Notes under the pieces: generated by a model | Seen by the model: the letters and a program-made list of their open reading frames with translations, nothing else | The model's database searches: none | Told to the model about the DNA's origin: nothing | Assembly: GCF_034344865.1 (NCBI RefSeq) | Contig: NZ_CP133774.1 | Span: 6,014,001 to 6,078,000 of the forward strand | Reading direction: 5' to 3' | DNA length: 64,000 bases | Origin: Pseudomonas sp. 10S4 | GTDB taxonomy: Bacteria > Pseudomonadota > Gammaproteobacteria > Pseudomonadales > Pseudomonadaceae | Shown: piece by piece, positions 19,410 through 29,420 of the stretch | Layout: every line of letters begins with the position of its first letter | How positions within the stretch are numbered: the stretch's first letter is position 1 | Position numbers and translations under genes: made by a program

Positions 19410-19622
19410 CGCCGTAGTCTCACCTTGTTGGATGGTTCAACTATCGAGAACCAACCATCCGCTGGCAACTGTCAGAAATTACAGTTCTTTAGAAAAAATC
19501 GAGATAAAAAACGCAAATAAATCACGAATACGGATTCAGAATTATTTTTCTGTTTGTTTACTTTCTTGTATTTTTATTCCATAAATACCCATCCTGAAAA
19601 CAAAACCAAAAGGACCCCGGCT

Positions 19623-20738
19623 ATGCGCGAACTCGGTATCGGACTCATCGGCACAGGTTTTATGGGCCGTGCCCACGCCTTGGCGTTTCGCAATGTCAGC
19701 GCGGTATTCGAACTGCCGCTGAAGCTCAAACTCGCCGCACTGGCCGACGCCGATCCGCAGCGCGCGCGGCAGTGTGCCGAGGCCTGGGGTTTCGACAGCG
19801 CCCACAGTGACTGGCAACAACTGATCGATGATCCGAAGGTCAATCTGATCGCCATCACTACCCCCAATCATCTGCACTACCCGATGGCCATGGCCGCCCT
19901 CGCCGCCGGCAAACCGGTGTACTGCGAAAAACCGCTGGCGGTGAACCTCGAACAAGCCAACGCCATGCGTCTGGCGGCCAAAGCGGCGGGTGTGGTGACA
20001 CGGGTTGGTTACAACTATCAGCACAACCCGATGATTGGCCTGGCGCGTGAGTTGATTCAGAACGGCGAGCTGGGCGACATCATCAGTTTCCAGGGTGAAT
20101 TCAGCGAAGATTTCATGGCCGATGCCGCCTCACCCTGGTCCTGGCGTTGCGATGCCGAACATGCCGGCGGCGCGTTGGCGGACCTGGGCAGTCACTTGTT
20201 GGCAATGGCCCGTTATCTGGTGGGCGATGTCGAAGCGGTGTGTGCCGACACCCAGACCGTGCACAAACAGCGCCCCGCCACTGCCGGCAGTCAAGAGCAA
20301 CGCCCTATCGCGGTAGACGATCAGGTTCATGCGCTGCTGCGGTTTACCAATGGTGCCCGGGGTACGTTCAGCAGCAGCTGGCTCAAGCACGGCTACAAAA
20401 ATCACCTGAGTTTCGAGATCAGCGGCACCCGAGGCACCCTGCTTTTCGATCAGGAACGCTTGAATGAACTGCGCCTGTTTCGTACCGGGCAAGACGGCTT
20501 CCAACGCTTGCTTGCCGGGCCGAATTTGCCGGGTTATGCGGCGTTCAGTCCGGCGCCGGGGCATCAACTGGGTTACAACGAACTCAAGACGCTGGAAGTG
20601 CACGATCTGGTGATGGCATTGGCCGGAGTCAGTCAGGGCGGAACGGATTTCGAACAGGCGTGGGAAGTCGAACGGCTGGCAACGGCGATACGCGTGGCCG
20701 CCAACGAGTCACGCTGGGTCAGGCTTGAAGAAGTCTGA
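19623..20738 (+). CDS. Gfo/Idh/MocA-family oxidoreductase
   Basis: 371 aa from ATG 19623. N-terminal Rossmann loop IGLIGTGFMGRAHALAF, then ITTPNHLHYPMAMAALAAGKPVYCEKPLA with the family's conserved EKP, and the substrate-side GGALADLGSHLLAMARYLVG. NAD(P)-dependent sugar or inositol-type dehydrogenase; substrate not inferable because it stands alone. ATG 19623 was chosen because it starts directly at the fold; an upstream in-frame start at 19554 has no ribosome site. Confidence 0.88.
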   Translation: MRELGIGLIGTGFMGRAHALAFRNVSAVFELPLKLKLAALADADPQRARQCAEAWGFDSAHSDWQQLIDDPKVNLIAITTPNHLHYPMAMAALAAGKPVYCEKPLAVNLEQANAMRLAAKAAGVVTRVGYNYQHNPMIGLARELIQNGELGDIISFQGEFSEDFMADAASPWSWRCDAEHAGGALADLGSHLLAMARYLVGDVEAVCADTQTVHKQRPATAGSQEQRPIAVDDQVHALLRFTNGARGTFSSSWLKHGYKNHLSFEISGTRGTLLFDQERLNELRLFRTGQDGFQRLLAGPNLPGYAAFSPAPGHQLGYNELKTLEVHDLVMALAGVSQGGTDFEQAWEVERLATAIRVAANESRWVRLEEV

Positions 20739-20741
20739 GGC

Positions 20742-20919
20742 TCAGCCGCCCATGACCTTCGGCAACTGCCAGTCATAATTCACCGACAACAGGCGCAACG
20801 TCAGGCACGCCGCGCCGGCCAACAGCGCGGCGGCCACGGGCGGCACACAACACCGCCGTACCGACCAGGTCGGCCACCAGCACAACTTTCTCGACACGGG
20901 GCTTCAACGACGGCTTCGC
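20742..20919 (-). pseudogene. Remnant of a TRIC/UPF0126-type channel gene with internal deletion
   Basis: On the reverse strand, VEKVVLVADLVGTAVL resembles the N-terminal segment of trimeric intracellular cation channel (YicG-like) proteins, and in another frame AAALLAGAACLTLRLLSV followed by NYDWQLPKVMGG and a stop resembles their C-terminus. The middle, some 150 codons, is missing. This looks like a decayed gene rather than a working one. Confidence 0.4.
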
Positions 20920-20925
20920 CCAGGC

Positions 20926-21153
20926 TTATTGAGTGACGCAGCGGGTGGTCGTGGTGACCCTAGTCACCTGCCCGTCCGCAAGCACATCGCCCATCACATC
21001 GGTTTTATCCATGGTCTGGCAGGTGCGTACTGCAGGTGGTGGTGGCGGAGCAGCGGGAGGCGGAGGCGGTGGAGGACTGGCACAACCACTTAAAATCACT
21101 GCGCAAAAGGCGAGTGACAGTGGTGTAAAAAAGCGTTTCGCAAGACTGTTCAT
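20926..21153 (-). CDS. Small proline-rich lipoprotein
   Basis: 75 aa from ATG 21153. Signal sequence MNSLAKRFFTPLSLAF with lipobox LSGC, then a run of prolines (PPPPPPPAAPPPPP) and a short C-terminal CQTMDKTDVMGDVLADG region. Likely outer-membrane or periplasmic lipoprotein of unknown role. The longer upstream frame from 21273 lacks a signal-like start. Confidence 0.65.
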   Translation of the reverse strand: MNSLAKRFFTPLSLAFCAVILSGCASPPPPPPPAAPPPPPAVRTCQTMDKTDVMGDVLADGQVTRVTTTTRCVTQ

Positions 21154-21339
21154 TGGCTGACCTGCAGTGGCTGATCGACGTGTTTCCGCGACACGAAAAC
21201 AACACCGCGCAGCCGCGGACCCGGTCACAGAAAATAAGTAGCACTCATTCCTTATAGCCCAGCCGCCGGCCAATGCCAGTAAACACCTGAGAACAGGGTT
21301 TGGTTTCGATCAAAAATGGCAGGAACGGTATCAATCCAC

Positions 21340-21430
21340 TGTGGGAGCGAGCTTGCTCGCGATGGCGGAGCGTCAGTCAACGAAGACGTCGAATGTGATG
21401 CCCTCATCGCGAGCAAGCTCGCTCCCACAA
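21340..21430. repeat. REPIN, GTGGGAGCGAGC type
   Basis: Inverted GTGGGAGCGAGCTTGCTCGC arms with a loop containing GTCAGTCAACGAAGACG, similar to the loops of the REPINs at 23505, 36691 and 36826. Confidence 0.9.
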
Positions 21431-21448
21431 TTGGATGGTGTATACCGC

Positions 21449-21706
21449 TTACGACGTTTCAGGGCGATACAGCGCATTGGTCTCTAGCTCATACCGCAAC
21501 TCTTCGATCAACGCCGCCACCGCCTCCGGCGACCGCAGGTTCACAATACTCAACCCACTGACCACCAGATCCACCTGCCCCGACACCGGGTGATAGAGCT
21601 TCACGGTCAAGGAGTTGTCTCCGGTGAGCGCGCAATCACAGGCCAGTGGCGAAAAGCTTTGCTCCAGTTGGGTACGCAACTGCGTCAAATAGATCATCTG
21701 ACTCAC
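21449..21706 (-). CDS. DUF1652 family small protein
   Basis: 85 aa, start MSQMIYLTQLRTQLEQSF, with CDCALTGDNSLTVKLYHP and the C-terminal VNLRSPEAVAALIEELRYEL. The pattern matches short pseudomonad DUF1652 proteins, function unknown. Cytoplasmic; stands alone. The name is from recall of the family pattern. Confidence 0.65.
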   Translation of the reverse strand: MSQMIYLTQLRTQLEQSFSPLACDCALTGDNSLTVKLYHPVSGQVDLVVSGLSIVNLRSPEAVAALIEELRYELETNALYRPETS

Positions 21707-21890
21707 CCGACCGACAGTGCAAAATTGAACACGCTGTCGAACTGATCGTTACCCATGTGGCTGTTCCTTTAGCTGTTTTGAAGGGGACGCGATAGTCGCC
21801 CTGAGACGCCTATCGCACCCTTACAGGCTAAGAACTGCCCGACCCGCCCAACACACTAATTTGCACCGTTGCGACTAGTGCATTTGCACC

Positions 21891-23387
21891 TTATCGCTGG
21901 CCCTTCGGCCGCCATTCACTGGAGAACAAACCGCGCTCCCGCGCCCAGACAATCGCCTCGCTGCGACTGTGCACATCGAGTTTGGAATACACCGTGGCGA
22001 CATGATTGCGCACCGTGTTCGGCGCCAGTTTCAGGCGCGCGGCGATTTCCTTGTCGGCCAGGCCTTCGCAGATAAGCCCAAGCACATCGCGTTCCCGGGC
22101 GGTCAGGTCGGTGAAGGAGACGCTGGGCATCTTCGGCGAGTTGACGTTCTTCACGTTGGCGAGTTTTTCGATCAGGGTGCGGCTGAACCAGGACGCGTCC
22201 TTCATCACCTCTTCGATCGCTGACACTAACTCCAGCTCTGTGCGTTTGCGCTCGGTGATGTCCATAAACACCAACAGATAGCAAGGGTTGTCCTGAATGT
22301 TCACGGTGTCGGCCGAGACGGTGCACTCAATCAGCTCGGCGCCCTTCTTGCGCACCCGAACATCGACGCGATCCAGCCTGCTAGCCTTCTCCAGCGCAGC
22401 AAACAGCCGCGTGCGAGCACCCTTGTCATCGATAAAGTCGATCTCTGCCACGGTCTTGCCGAGCACTTCTTCACTGGGGTAAGCGAGGGTTTCGAGGAAG
22501 GCTTCGTTGACGTCGATCACCAACTGATGCTCGGCGCTGCACACCAGTGTCGGCACCGGGGTCAGGCGAAAGGCCTTGGCGAAACGCTCTTCACTTTGAC
22601 GCAGGGCAAGCTCGACCTTGTGCCGTGGTTCCATGTCGACGAAGGAAAACAGCATGCAGTCTTCTTCGTTAAGCTCCAGGGGTTGCCCGGCCACGATCAC
22701 CTGTTTGCTGCCGCCGTCGGCCAATTTAAGCTCGGCCTGCATTTGCGGAATCGTCGCGTGCTCGCGCAGACGATCAATCGCCAGGTCTTTCTTTTCCGCG
22801 CCTTCGAGGATGTCCAACTCGTAGGTCGACACGCCGATCACCTGATCTCGCGTGTAGCCAGTCATTTCCAGGAAGCCTGAATTGACCTTGATGTAACGCA
22901 AATCGCTGAGACGACAGATCACCGCCGGGGCCGGGTTGGCGTTGAAGGTCTTTTCGAAACGCTGTTCGGCGCTGGCCCACTCGGTGACGTCGTTCATGAT
23001 CAACACCAGGGATTCCGGTGCACCAGCGCTGTCGGCCAGTTGCATACTGCGCACGCTGTGAACCCACATCCGCGTCTCGTCATCGGCCGGCGTCACTTCC
23101 ACCAGTACGTCGCTGAAGATTTCACCTCGAGCGATGCGGCTGATCGGGTAGTTGTCCGTCGGCACCGGGTGATTGTTGCGATAGCGCAAGGCGAAACGCT
23201 GGGCGTACTCCTCGGCATTGGCGCCCAACTCGTCGATCTCGCTGACACCATGCATTGCCAGCGCGGCGGCATTGGCCCAGAGGATAGTCTGGTTGAGCTC
23301 CAGCAAAATCACCCCGTCCGACAAACCAGCGATGATCTGCTGCAACTGGCGACGATTGGTTTCGGTGGTCAGGACGTCCTGGCTCAT
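21891..23387 (-). CDS. PAS-domain LuxR-type transcriptional regulator
   Basis: 498 aa from ATG 23387. Three PAS sensory domains in tandem (about residues 15-125, 140-255 and 265-385; each has the I-x-W-x-N / T-G-Y type core), then a LuxR HTH at the C-terminus (LTARERDVLGLICEGLADKE, NTVRNHVATVYSKLDV). No membrane segments, so a cytoplasmic signal such as redox or a ligand is likely. No cognate operon adjoins; target unknown. Confidence 0.85.
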   Translation of the reverse strand: MSQDVLTTETNRRQLQQIIAGLSDGVILLELNQTILWANAAALAMHGVSEIDELGANAEEYAQRFALRYRNNHPVPTDNYPISRIARGEIFSDVLVEVTPADDETRMWVHSVRSMQLADSAGAPESLVLIMNDVTEWASAEQRFEKTFNANPAPAVICRLSDLRYIKVNSGFLEMTGYTRDQVIGVSTYELDILEGAEKKDLAIDRLREHATIPQMQAELKLADGGSKQVIVAGQPLELNEEDCMLFSFVDMEPRHKVELALRQSEERFAKAFRLTPVPTLVCSAEHQLVIDVNEAFLETLAYPSEEVLGKTVAEIDFIDDKGARTRLFAALEKASRLDRVDVRVRKKGAELIECTVSADTVNIQDNPCYLLVFMDITERKRTELELVSAIEEVMKDASWFSRTLIEKLANVKNVNSPKMPSVSFTDLTARERDVLGLICEGLADKEIAARLKLAPNTVRNHVATVYSKLDVHSRSEAIVWARERGLFSSEWRPKGQR

Positions 23388-23504
23388 TGGCTCTCCACAA
23401 AGTGCGGCGGCGCTTTTACGCGCCGCCCTGTGAAGATTACGACCGCGGGGGATTACGAACGTGCGGCCGAAAGGCCTTGGCCCTGATTGAAAACACAATC
23501 CCCC

Positions 23505-23595
23505 TGTGGGAGCGGGCTTGCTCGCGAAAGCGGTGCGTCAGTCAACAAAGATGTTGAATGTGGTGTCCCCTTCGCGAGCAAGCCCGCTCCCACAT
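23505..23595. repeat. REPIN, GTGGGAGCGGGC type
   Basis: Inverted GTGGGAGCGGGCTTGCTCGCG arms with the loop GTCAGTCAACAAAGATGTTG, between the LuxR regulator and the LysR gene. Confidence 0.9.
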
Positions 23596-23603
23596 TGACC
23601 GTC

Positions 23604-24497
23604 TCAGCCTTGGCTGTCCTGCACGACCAACTCACGCAACGTATCGAGGAATAGCTTGAGCACTGGCGAGGCGTCGTCGGCGCGGTAGGTGACGTACAGC
23701 GGCACTTCCGGCAACGCCGGAGTCAGGCGCCGGAACACCAGGCCGACCGGGGCCATTTGCTCGATGGAGGCCGGCAGCAACGCGACGCCGAACCCGGCTC
23801 GCACCAGGCTGAGCAAGGTTTGCACTTCGATCACTTGCTGACGGATTTGCGGCGTGAACCCGGCCTTGATGCAGCACTGATAGAGAAAATCAGCAAACCG
23901 CGACTGCTTCAGCTCCAGCGCCACAAACGGCTCCTGCGCCAGGTCCGCCGGCGCCAGGCTTTCGCGTTGGGCCAGCGGATGGTCGGCCGGCATGACCACC
24001 CGGATCGGCTCGTAGATCAGCAGTTCGTTGCGTAACTGCGGATCATCGGAACCGACCCGAAAAACGCAGGCATCGATGCGTTTGGCCTTCAACGCCTTGA
24101 CCTGAGCCGCCGGAGTCATCTCATGCAGACGCCAGTTGACCTGTGGATAGCGCTCGCGAAACAGGTGCAGCGCCCGGGGCAACACACCGACCATCACCGA
24201 ACTGATCATGCCGATTTCCAGTTCCCCCAACTGCCCGCGACCAGTCTGCCGGGTCAGGTCCAGTGCGCGGTTCAGTTGCTCGAACACCAGCGGCGCCTGT
24301 TCCTTGAGCATCTGCCCGGCCGCCGTTAGCTCAACGCGGTGATGGCTGCGCTCGAACAGCGGTGTGCCGAGTTCTTCTTCCAGCAAACGAATCTGCTGGC
24401 TCAGCGGCGGCTGGCAAATGTGCAAGCGCTCAGCGGCGCGACCGAAGTGCAGCTCTTCGGCCAGGGCCATGAAGTAACGCAGCAAGCGCAGGTCCAT
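23604..24497 (-). CDS. LysR-family transcriptional regulator
   Basis: 297 aa. N-terminal winged HTH MDLRLLRYFMALAEELHFGR...HICQPPLSQQIRLLEEELG and a substrate-binding C-terminal domain. It starts 6 nt after the stop of the molybdopterin dehydrogenase on the same strand, so it is probably its operon partner and regulator. The effector is unknown. Confidence 0.9.
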   Translation of the reverse strand: MDLRLLRYFMALAEELHFGRAAERLHICQPPLSQQIRLLEEELGTPLFERSHHRVELTAAGQMLKEQAPLVFEQLNRALDLTRQTGRGQLGELEIGMISSVMVGVLPRALHLFRERYPQVNWRLHEMTPAAQVKALKAKRIDACVFRVGSDDPQLRNELLIYEPIRVVMPADHPLAQRESLAPADLAQEPFVALELKQSRFADFLYQCCIKAGFTPQIRQQVIEVQTLLSLVRAGFGVALLPASIEQMAPVGLVFRRLTPALPEVPLYVTYRADDASPVLKLFLDTLRELVVQDSQG

Positions 24498-24503
24498 GGT
24501 GGT

Positions 24504-26674
24504 TTATCCCAGAGTCAGTGGTGTCGAGCGTTGGCGCACACCGGTCAGGCTGAACAACGCATTGGCGATGGCCGGGGCCACTGACGGGCTACCGAGTTCA
24601 CCGACGCCGCCGGGTTTGCTCGGCTCTCCGTCCAGCACCAGGATGTCCGTGGCGGGCATGTCCGACATCCGCGTGACGCGGTATTCGTGAAAATTGCTCT
24701 GCACCACCCGGCCTTGTTTGATGTCCAGACGATCGAACAACGCGTGGCCGAAACCCCACATCAGGCCGCCGTAGATTTGCTCCTCGACCCCGCCGGGCGA
24801 CACTGCCAAACCACAATCGACCACGCAGGTCAGCTTGTCGACCTTGGTCACGCCGTCCTGTTTCGACACTCTGGCCACTATCGCGATGAAACTGGTGTAA
24901 CCCTGATTGGTGGCGATCCCCAGCGCAGTGCCTTCCGGCAACGACCGGCCCCACCCTGCGCGTTCGGCGGCGCTTTTGAGCACCGCGACATGCCGGGGCC
25001 GGTCTTTCATGTTGGCCAGGCGAAACGCCAACGGATCTTGCCCGGCACCATGGGCGAGTTCGTCCATGAAGCTTTCCACAGCGAACACGTTGGGAATGAA
25101 GCTGACCGAGCGATACCAGCCGCTGGGCACGTTGCTTTCGTGTTTGACCCAGGCCAGATCGAGGTGCGGCGCACGGTAGGCAAAATCCCACGCGGTGATG
25201 GCTTCGGTGGTGCTGTAGTCCATTTTGTCCGGGCGCTCGAAATAGCCCGGCTCCCATTGTTCCGGCGAGGCTGGCGACACGGCATTGAGTTGCAACGCGG
25301 TCAATCGGCCCTCGGCGTCCAGCGCGCCTTTGGCCCGATGCAAGGTTGCCGGGTGCATGAACAACGCGCGCATTTCATCTTCACGGCTGTTCATCAACTT
25401 GACCGGGACTTTGGCCTGTTGCGCCAGGTACGCCACTTCGAACAGCCAGTACTTGGACTCTCGGGCACCGAAGCTGCCGCCGGACACCAACTCGTTGATC
25501 GTCACCTTGTCCTTGGCGATCTTGCACACGGTTTCTGCGGCCTCAAGCGCCGACGACGGCACCTGAACCCCGCCCCAGTAAGTGATCCCGTTGCCCTTGA
25601 TGTGTGCGGTGATGCAGATCGGTTCCAGCGGATTCTGCACCTTGTACGGCATGCGGTAATCGGCTTCGAGCAGCTTCGCGGCGTTGGGCCATTGGGCGCT
25701 TACATCGCCTGCGGTCATCGCGGTGATACGCTGCGCGGTTTTGTCGTCGAGCGCTGCAATCTGGGCCTTCGCCAGCTCATCACTGTCGAACCCGGCCAAC
25801 GGTGACTCGCTCCATTGCACGTTAAGCACGGCTCGGCCCTGATGAGCAGCCCAATAATTGTCGGCGAGCACCGCGACGCCTTCCAGATTGCCGCCGAGCA
25901 CATCTGGTCGGCCGGGAATCGCAATCACTTTGCGCACGCCCGGTACTTGCAACGCGGCTATGGAATCGACCGAAAGCACTTTCGCCCCAATCACTGGCGC
26001 ACGTTGAATCACCGCCACCAGCATCTCTGGCAACAGCACATCGATGCTGTACTTGAAACGCCCACAGACCTTGGCCGCCGCATCCCGTTTATGCCGCAGT
26101 TTGCCGATGTATTTGAACTGCGCCGGGTCTTTCAATGTGACCTTGGTGGGTGCCGGCAAGTGGGCGGCGACAGTGACCAGTTCACCGTAGCCGAGGCTGC
26201 GCTTGCTGGCGCCATGCAACACATGACCGTCCTCAGTGGTGCAACTGTCGGGGCTGACTTTCCATTGCTTGGCCGCCGCTGCAATCAACAGCACCCGTGC
26301 AGTGGCACCGGCCATGCGCAAGCGATCGTATTCCAGGGAAACACTGGTGCTGCCCCCGTGGAAAAGACCTTCCAGACCGGATGAATGTAAGCCTCGAAAA
26401 ATGGATTTTCCGGGGTGATCACTTGCACGGTCATCGGGTTGACGTCCAGTTCCTCAGCCACGCACGCAGCCAGCGCAGTCTGAGTCCCGGTGCCGGAATC
26501 ATGCTTGTGCACCACCAGTTTCACCGTGCCATCGGGCAGCACGCGGACCCAGGCGTTAGGTTCGAAGTCACCTGGCGTTGCCGCAATTCCCGACGGCAAA
26601 TGGAACGAGATCGCCAGCCCCGCCGTCACGGTGGCCGATTGCTTAAGAAAAAGTCGGCGCGAGAGATTGGTCAT
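24504..26674 (-). CDS. iorB: Molybdopterin-binding aldehyde/isoquinoline dehydrogenase subunit, Tat-exported (frameshift at 26353-26357)
   Basis: About 723 aa repaired. N-terminus [19 protein letters not shown] carries a Tat signal (SRRLFLK). One base is missing in the C-run 26353-26357: the open frame ends after KVFSTGAAP, while the expected STGGSTSVSLEYDRLRMAGA joins the downstream frame that runs to 24504. Molybdenum-hydroxylase motifs include YWGGVQVPSSALE, SGGSFGARESKYW and GGLMWGFGHALFDRLDIKQG. It is the large subunit of an iorAB-type xanthine-dehydrogenase-family oxidase. It overlaps the 2Fe-2S subunit (TGATG). Confidence 0.87.
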
Positions 26675-27138
26675 CACGCCTCCTTCGGCGCAGAGGCTGC
26701 GCGTTTGATGGCTTTGTTGATCCGTCCGTAAGTACCGCAACGGCACACGTTGCCGGACATGGCGTTGCGGATAGAGTCGTCGTTCACCGCCGCCCCGGTA
26801 TTGAGCAATGCGGCGGCGGACATGATCTGCCCGGATTGACAGTAACCGCATTGCGGCACATCTTCGGCAACCCAGGCCAATTGCAGCGGATGCTGTTCGG
26901 TGGGCGACAAGCCTTCGATGGTGGTGATGTGGTGCCCCGCCACAGCGGCGACCGGCAGTTGGCAGGAACGCACCGCGACGCCGTCCAGGTGCACGGTGCA
27001 CGCGCCACACAGGCCCATGCCGCAACCGAACTTGGTGCCGGTGAGTTTCAAGTGGTCACGCAACACCCATAACAAGGGCATGGAGGGCGACGCCTCTACC
27101 AGCTCGCGTCGTTCGCCGTTTACCGTGAATTCGATCAT
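26674..27138 (-). CDS. iorA: 2Fe-2S subunit of aldehyde/isoquinoline oxidoreductase
   Basis: 154 aa, intact. Two [2Fe-2S] sites are visible: plant-type CGMGLCGAC (about residues 39-47) and the C-terminal CGYCQSG plus CRCGTY. It passes electrons from the molybdopterin subunit, whose start it overlaps. Paired with a Tat-exported large subunit, it may be translocated as a complex. Substrate not known; aldehydes or N-heterocycles are typical. Confidence 0.92.
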   Translation of the reverse strand: MIEFTVNGERRELVEASPSMPLLWVLRDHLKLTGTKFGCGMGLCGACTVHLDGVAVRSCQLPVAAVAGHHITTIEGLSPTEQHPLQLAWVAEDVPQCGYCQSGQIMSAAALLNTGAAVNDDSIRNAMSGNVCRCGTYGRINKAIKRAASAPKEA

Positions 27139-27256
27139 TGTCAGGCTCCAAGAGAGCGGCCCGTCTTTGTGCGGGCCTGGTCATCGATTATTGGAAGCCT
27201 GCGCAACAGCGGGCCAGCGACGATTTCTGCCATCGTGTGTAAGTAGGACTAACAGC

Positions 27257-28147
27257 ATGTACAAGCGATACCCGTCGGTGCAGTCCATGAGCGCGTTTAT
27301 CCAGGCAGCCCGCAGCGGCAGCTTCTCCAGCGCCGCGCGCAAACTCGACCTGACCCACAGCGCCATCAGCCAGCAGATCCGTTCGTTGGAAGATTTCATC
27401 GGTCAACCGTTGTTCGTGCGTGAAGGCGGCGGCAGCAACCTGACCGATGCCGGGCAGTTGTTTGCCAGCGTGTTGTCCGACGGGTTGGCGCAGATTGATC
27501 GGGCACTGTCCTCGGTGAAAAACCGCAGCGTGGCGCAACGGCTGACGATTGATGTGGACAGCGAACTGGCCCAGAGCTGGCTCAATCCACGCTTGCCGGA
27601 GCTGCTGGATTTGTTGCCTGAGCATGAGGTGGTGCTGCTGTCGATGCCGCGTTCGGATCGCAGCTCTTTCGAGCGAGTGGATCTGGCGTTGCGCTACGGT
27701 TATGGCGATTGGGATGATTGCGAAATGACGCAGATTTGTGCGGACAGCGTCAGGGCCGTGGCGTCGCCGGCGTTGCTGGAACGGTATGGATTGCAGGTGC
27801 CGATCAGCCCGGAACAAGTGCTGGAATTACCGTTGCTGGGGTATACGCGCCGGTCGTGGATTCCGTGGCTGGACGCGGCGGGAATGGCTCCGGTGGAACC
27901 TGCGGCGCGGGTGGTGTTTGATAATGCGGCGAATCTGATTGCAGCGGCTGAAGCGGGTGTTGGCGCGGGGCTGGTGCGCGGCTTGCTGGCGGCGGATGCG
28001 TTGCGTTCGGGGCGGCTGGTTGAGCTGAATGACGCGCAGATTCCAGCGCATTACAACCTGTATGCGGTGTGGCCTCCGGGGCAGGCCGAGCGGGTGGCGC
28101 CGGTGGTTGAGGTGATCAAGCAGTTAGCCTTGCGTACACAGGGCTGA
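27257..28147 (+). CDS. LysR-family transcriptional regulator, GcvA-like
   Basis: 296 aa from ATG 27257. HTH: SMSAFIQAARSGSFSSAARKL followed by DLTHSAISQQIRSLEDF. Divergent from iorA with a 118-nt intergenic space, so it probably regulates the iorAB operon and itself. A start further upstream would overlap iorA on the opposite strand, so it was rejected. Confidence 0.9.
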   Translation: MYKRYPSVQSMSAFIQAARSGSFSSAARKLDLTHSAISQQIRSLEDFIGQPLFVREGGGSNLTDAGQLFASVLSDGLAQIDRALSSVKNRSVAQRLTIDVDSELAQSWLNPRLPELLDLLPEHEVVLLSMPRSDRSSFERVDLALRYGYGDWDDCEMTQICADSVRAVASPALLERYGLQVPISPEQVLELPLLGYTRRSWIPWLDAAGMAPVEPAARVVFDNAANLIAAAEAGVGAGLVRGLLAADALRSGRLVELNDAQIPAHYNLYAVWPPGQAERVAPVVEVIKQLALRTQG

Positions 28148-28486
28148 CGCTTTCGTGAGCAAGCCCGCTCCCACAGTGGATCTTCAGTGGGTGCAGGATT
28201 GGTGTCTGACACCGATCAAACTGTGGGAGCGGGCTTGCTCGCGAAGAGGCCCGCAAATCCACCACAAAAACCGACCCGATATCGAACGCATATCAACACC
28301 CCGCCCAATTAATATTGTACGAACCCAATCCCCCTTCCAATACTTCCCCCAAGCAACCAGCGTCCCAAGCCGGATGCGACCAGGCGAGGGAATGCGCATT
28401 CGTGCGCATAGAAATGGCCGATGACCCGGGACGTGGTTGCTGTGAGCCCAGAGGCTCCCTTCCCCGCTATCAGGAGATCGACTTCA
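28148..28486. other. Gap holding a REPIN and the promoter of the amidohydrolase cluster
   Basis: A REPIN occupies 28151-28248; the remaining 240 nt up to the first amidohydrolase start have no recognised gene. CAGGAGA lies before ATG 28487. No operator could be assigned. Confidence 0.5.
28151..28248. repeat. REPIN, GTGGGAGCGGGC type
   Basis: Inverted arms CGTGAGCAAGCCCGCTCCCA and TGGGAGCGGGCTTGCTCGCG with a loop of about 47 nt. Confidence 0.88.
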
Positions 28487-29416
28487 ATGATCATCGATAT
28501 CAGTTGCTATCCCACCGACCTGGTGGACCTCGCCTGGAGGCATGACGGTGACCCGTTCACCGGCGAGCGTCTGCTGGAGATGATGGATGGCCCCTACATG
28601 GTCAACGGCAAACCTCGCCGCATCGACAAAGCCTTCATCCAGCCGCCCCAGGGCAACACGATTTACACCTGGACCGACGGCGACCTGACCGGTCGCGAAT
28701 CCATCGACGCCTACATGGCCTACACCCTGAAAATGGTCCAGACCTACCCGGACCGTTTCATCGGCTGCTTCGTCTACAACCCGCGCTGCGGTGTGGAAAA
28801 TGGCGTCGAAGCCATCGAGCGTTACGTCACCGAGCACGGCTTCAAAATGGTCCAGATGCAGGCCAACATGCACGCCTATCGCCCTGACCGGGCACTGGAT
28901 TGGGTGCGCCCGTGCTTCGAGAAATGCGCCGAGCTGGGCATCCCGGTCAAGCTGCACACCGGCGACGGGCCGTACAGCATCCCGTCGGAATGGGTGCCGA
29001 TGATCAAGGAGTTCCCCAACGTCGATTTCATCATGGCCCACTTCGGGGTGCAGACCGGCGGCGTCTACGTGTTTGAACCGATGCAATGGGCGATGGAGTT
29101 GCCCAACGTCTACTGCGAATCGGGCTGGTGCCTGCAATCGCGAATCGTCGAGTTCGCCAAGGTCCTGCCGACCCACAAAATCCTCTTTGGTACCGACACC
29201 CCGCCAAACGAACCGGGCATGTGGCTGCGCCTGCTCGAAGTGCTCTGCCATGAGCCGCCGCAGGGGTTGAACCTCGACGAGGACACCCTCGAAGAGTACC
29301 TGGGCAACAACACCGCGCGGATGATCGGCCTCCAACCATCGCCACCACCGCGCACCGTCAGCGAAGCAGAGGCGCAACTCAAGCGCCCCGTCACCACTCA
29401 ACTGGCCAGGAGCTGA
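28487..29416 (+). CDS. Amidohydrolase-2 family protein without HxH metal motif
   Basis: 309 aa from ATG 28487. ACMSD-like amidohydrolase-2 fold, about two-thirds identical by eye to the next gene. Residues 4-9 are DISCYP where the paralogue has DTHLHP, so both His of the HxH metal site are gone. Other ligands are kept: KLHTGDGPY, IMAHFGVQTGG and FGTDTPPNEPG. It may be a non-catalytic partner or a differently working enzyme. The next paralogue starts 4 nt on, so they are likely co-translated. Confidence 0.85.
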   Translation: MIIDISCYPTDLVDLAWRHDGDPFTGERLLEMMDGPYMVNGKPRRIDKAFIQPPQGNTIYTWTDGDLTGRESIDAYMAYTLKMVQTYPDRFIGCFVYNPRCGVENGVEAIERYVTEHGFKMVQMQANMHAYRPDRALDWVRPCFEKCAELGIPVKLHTGDGPYSIPSEWVPMIKEFPNVDFIMAHFGVQTGGVYVFEPMQWAMELPNVYCESGWCLQSRIVEFAKVLPTHKILFGTDTPPNEPGMWLRLLEVLCHEPPQGLNLDEDTLEEYLGNNTARMIGLQPSPPPRTVSEAEAQLKRPVTTQLARS

Positions 29417-29420
29417 ATCG

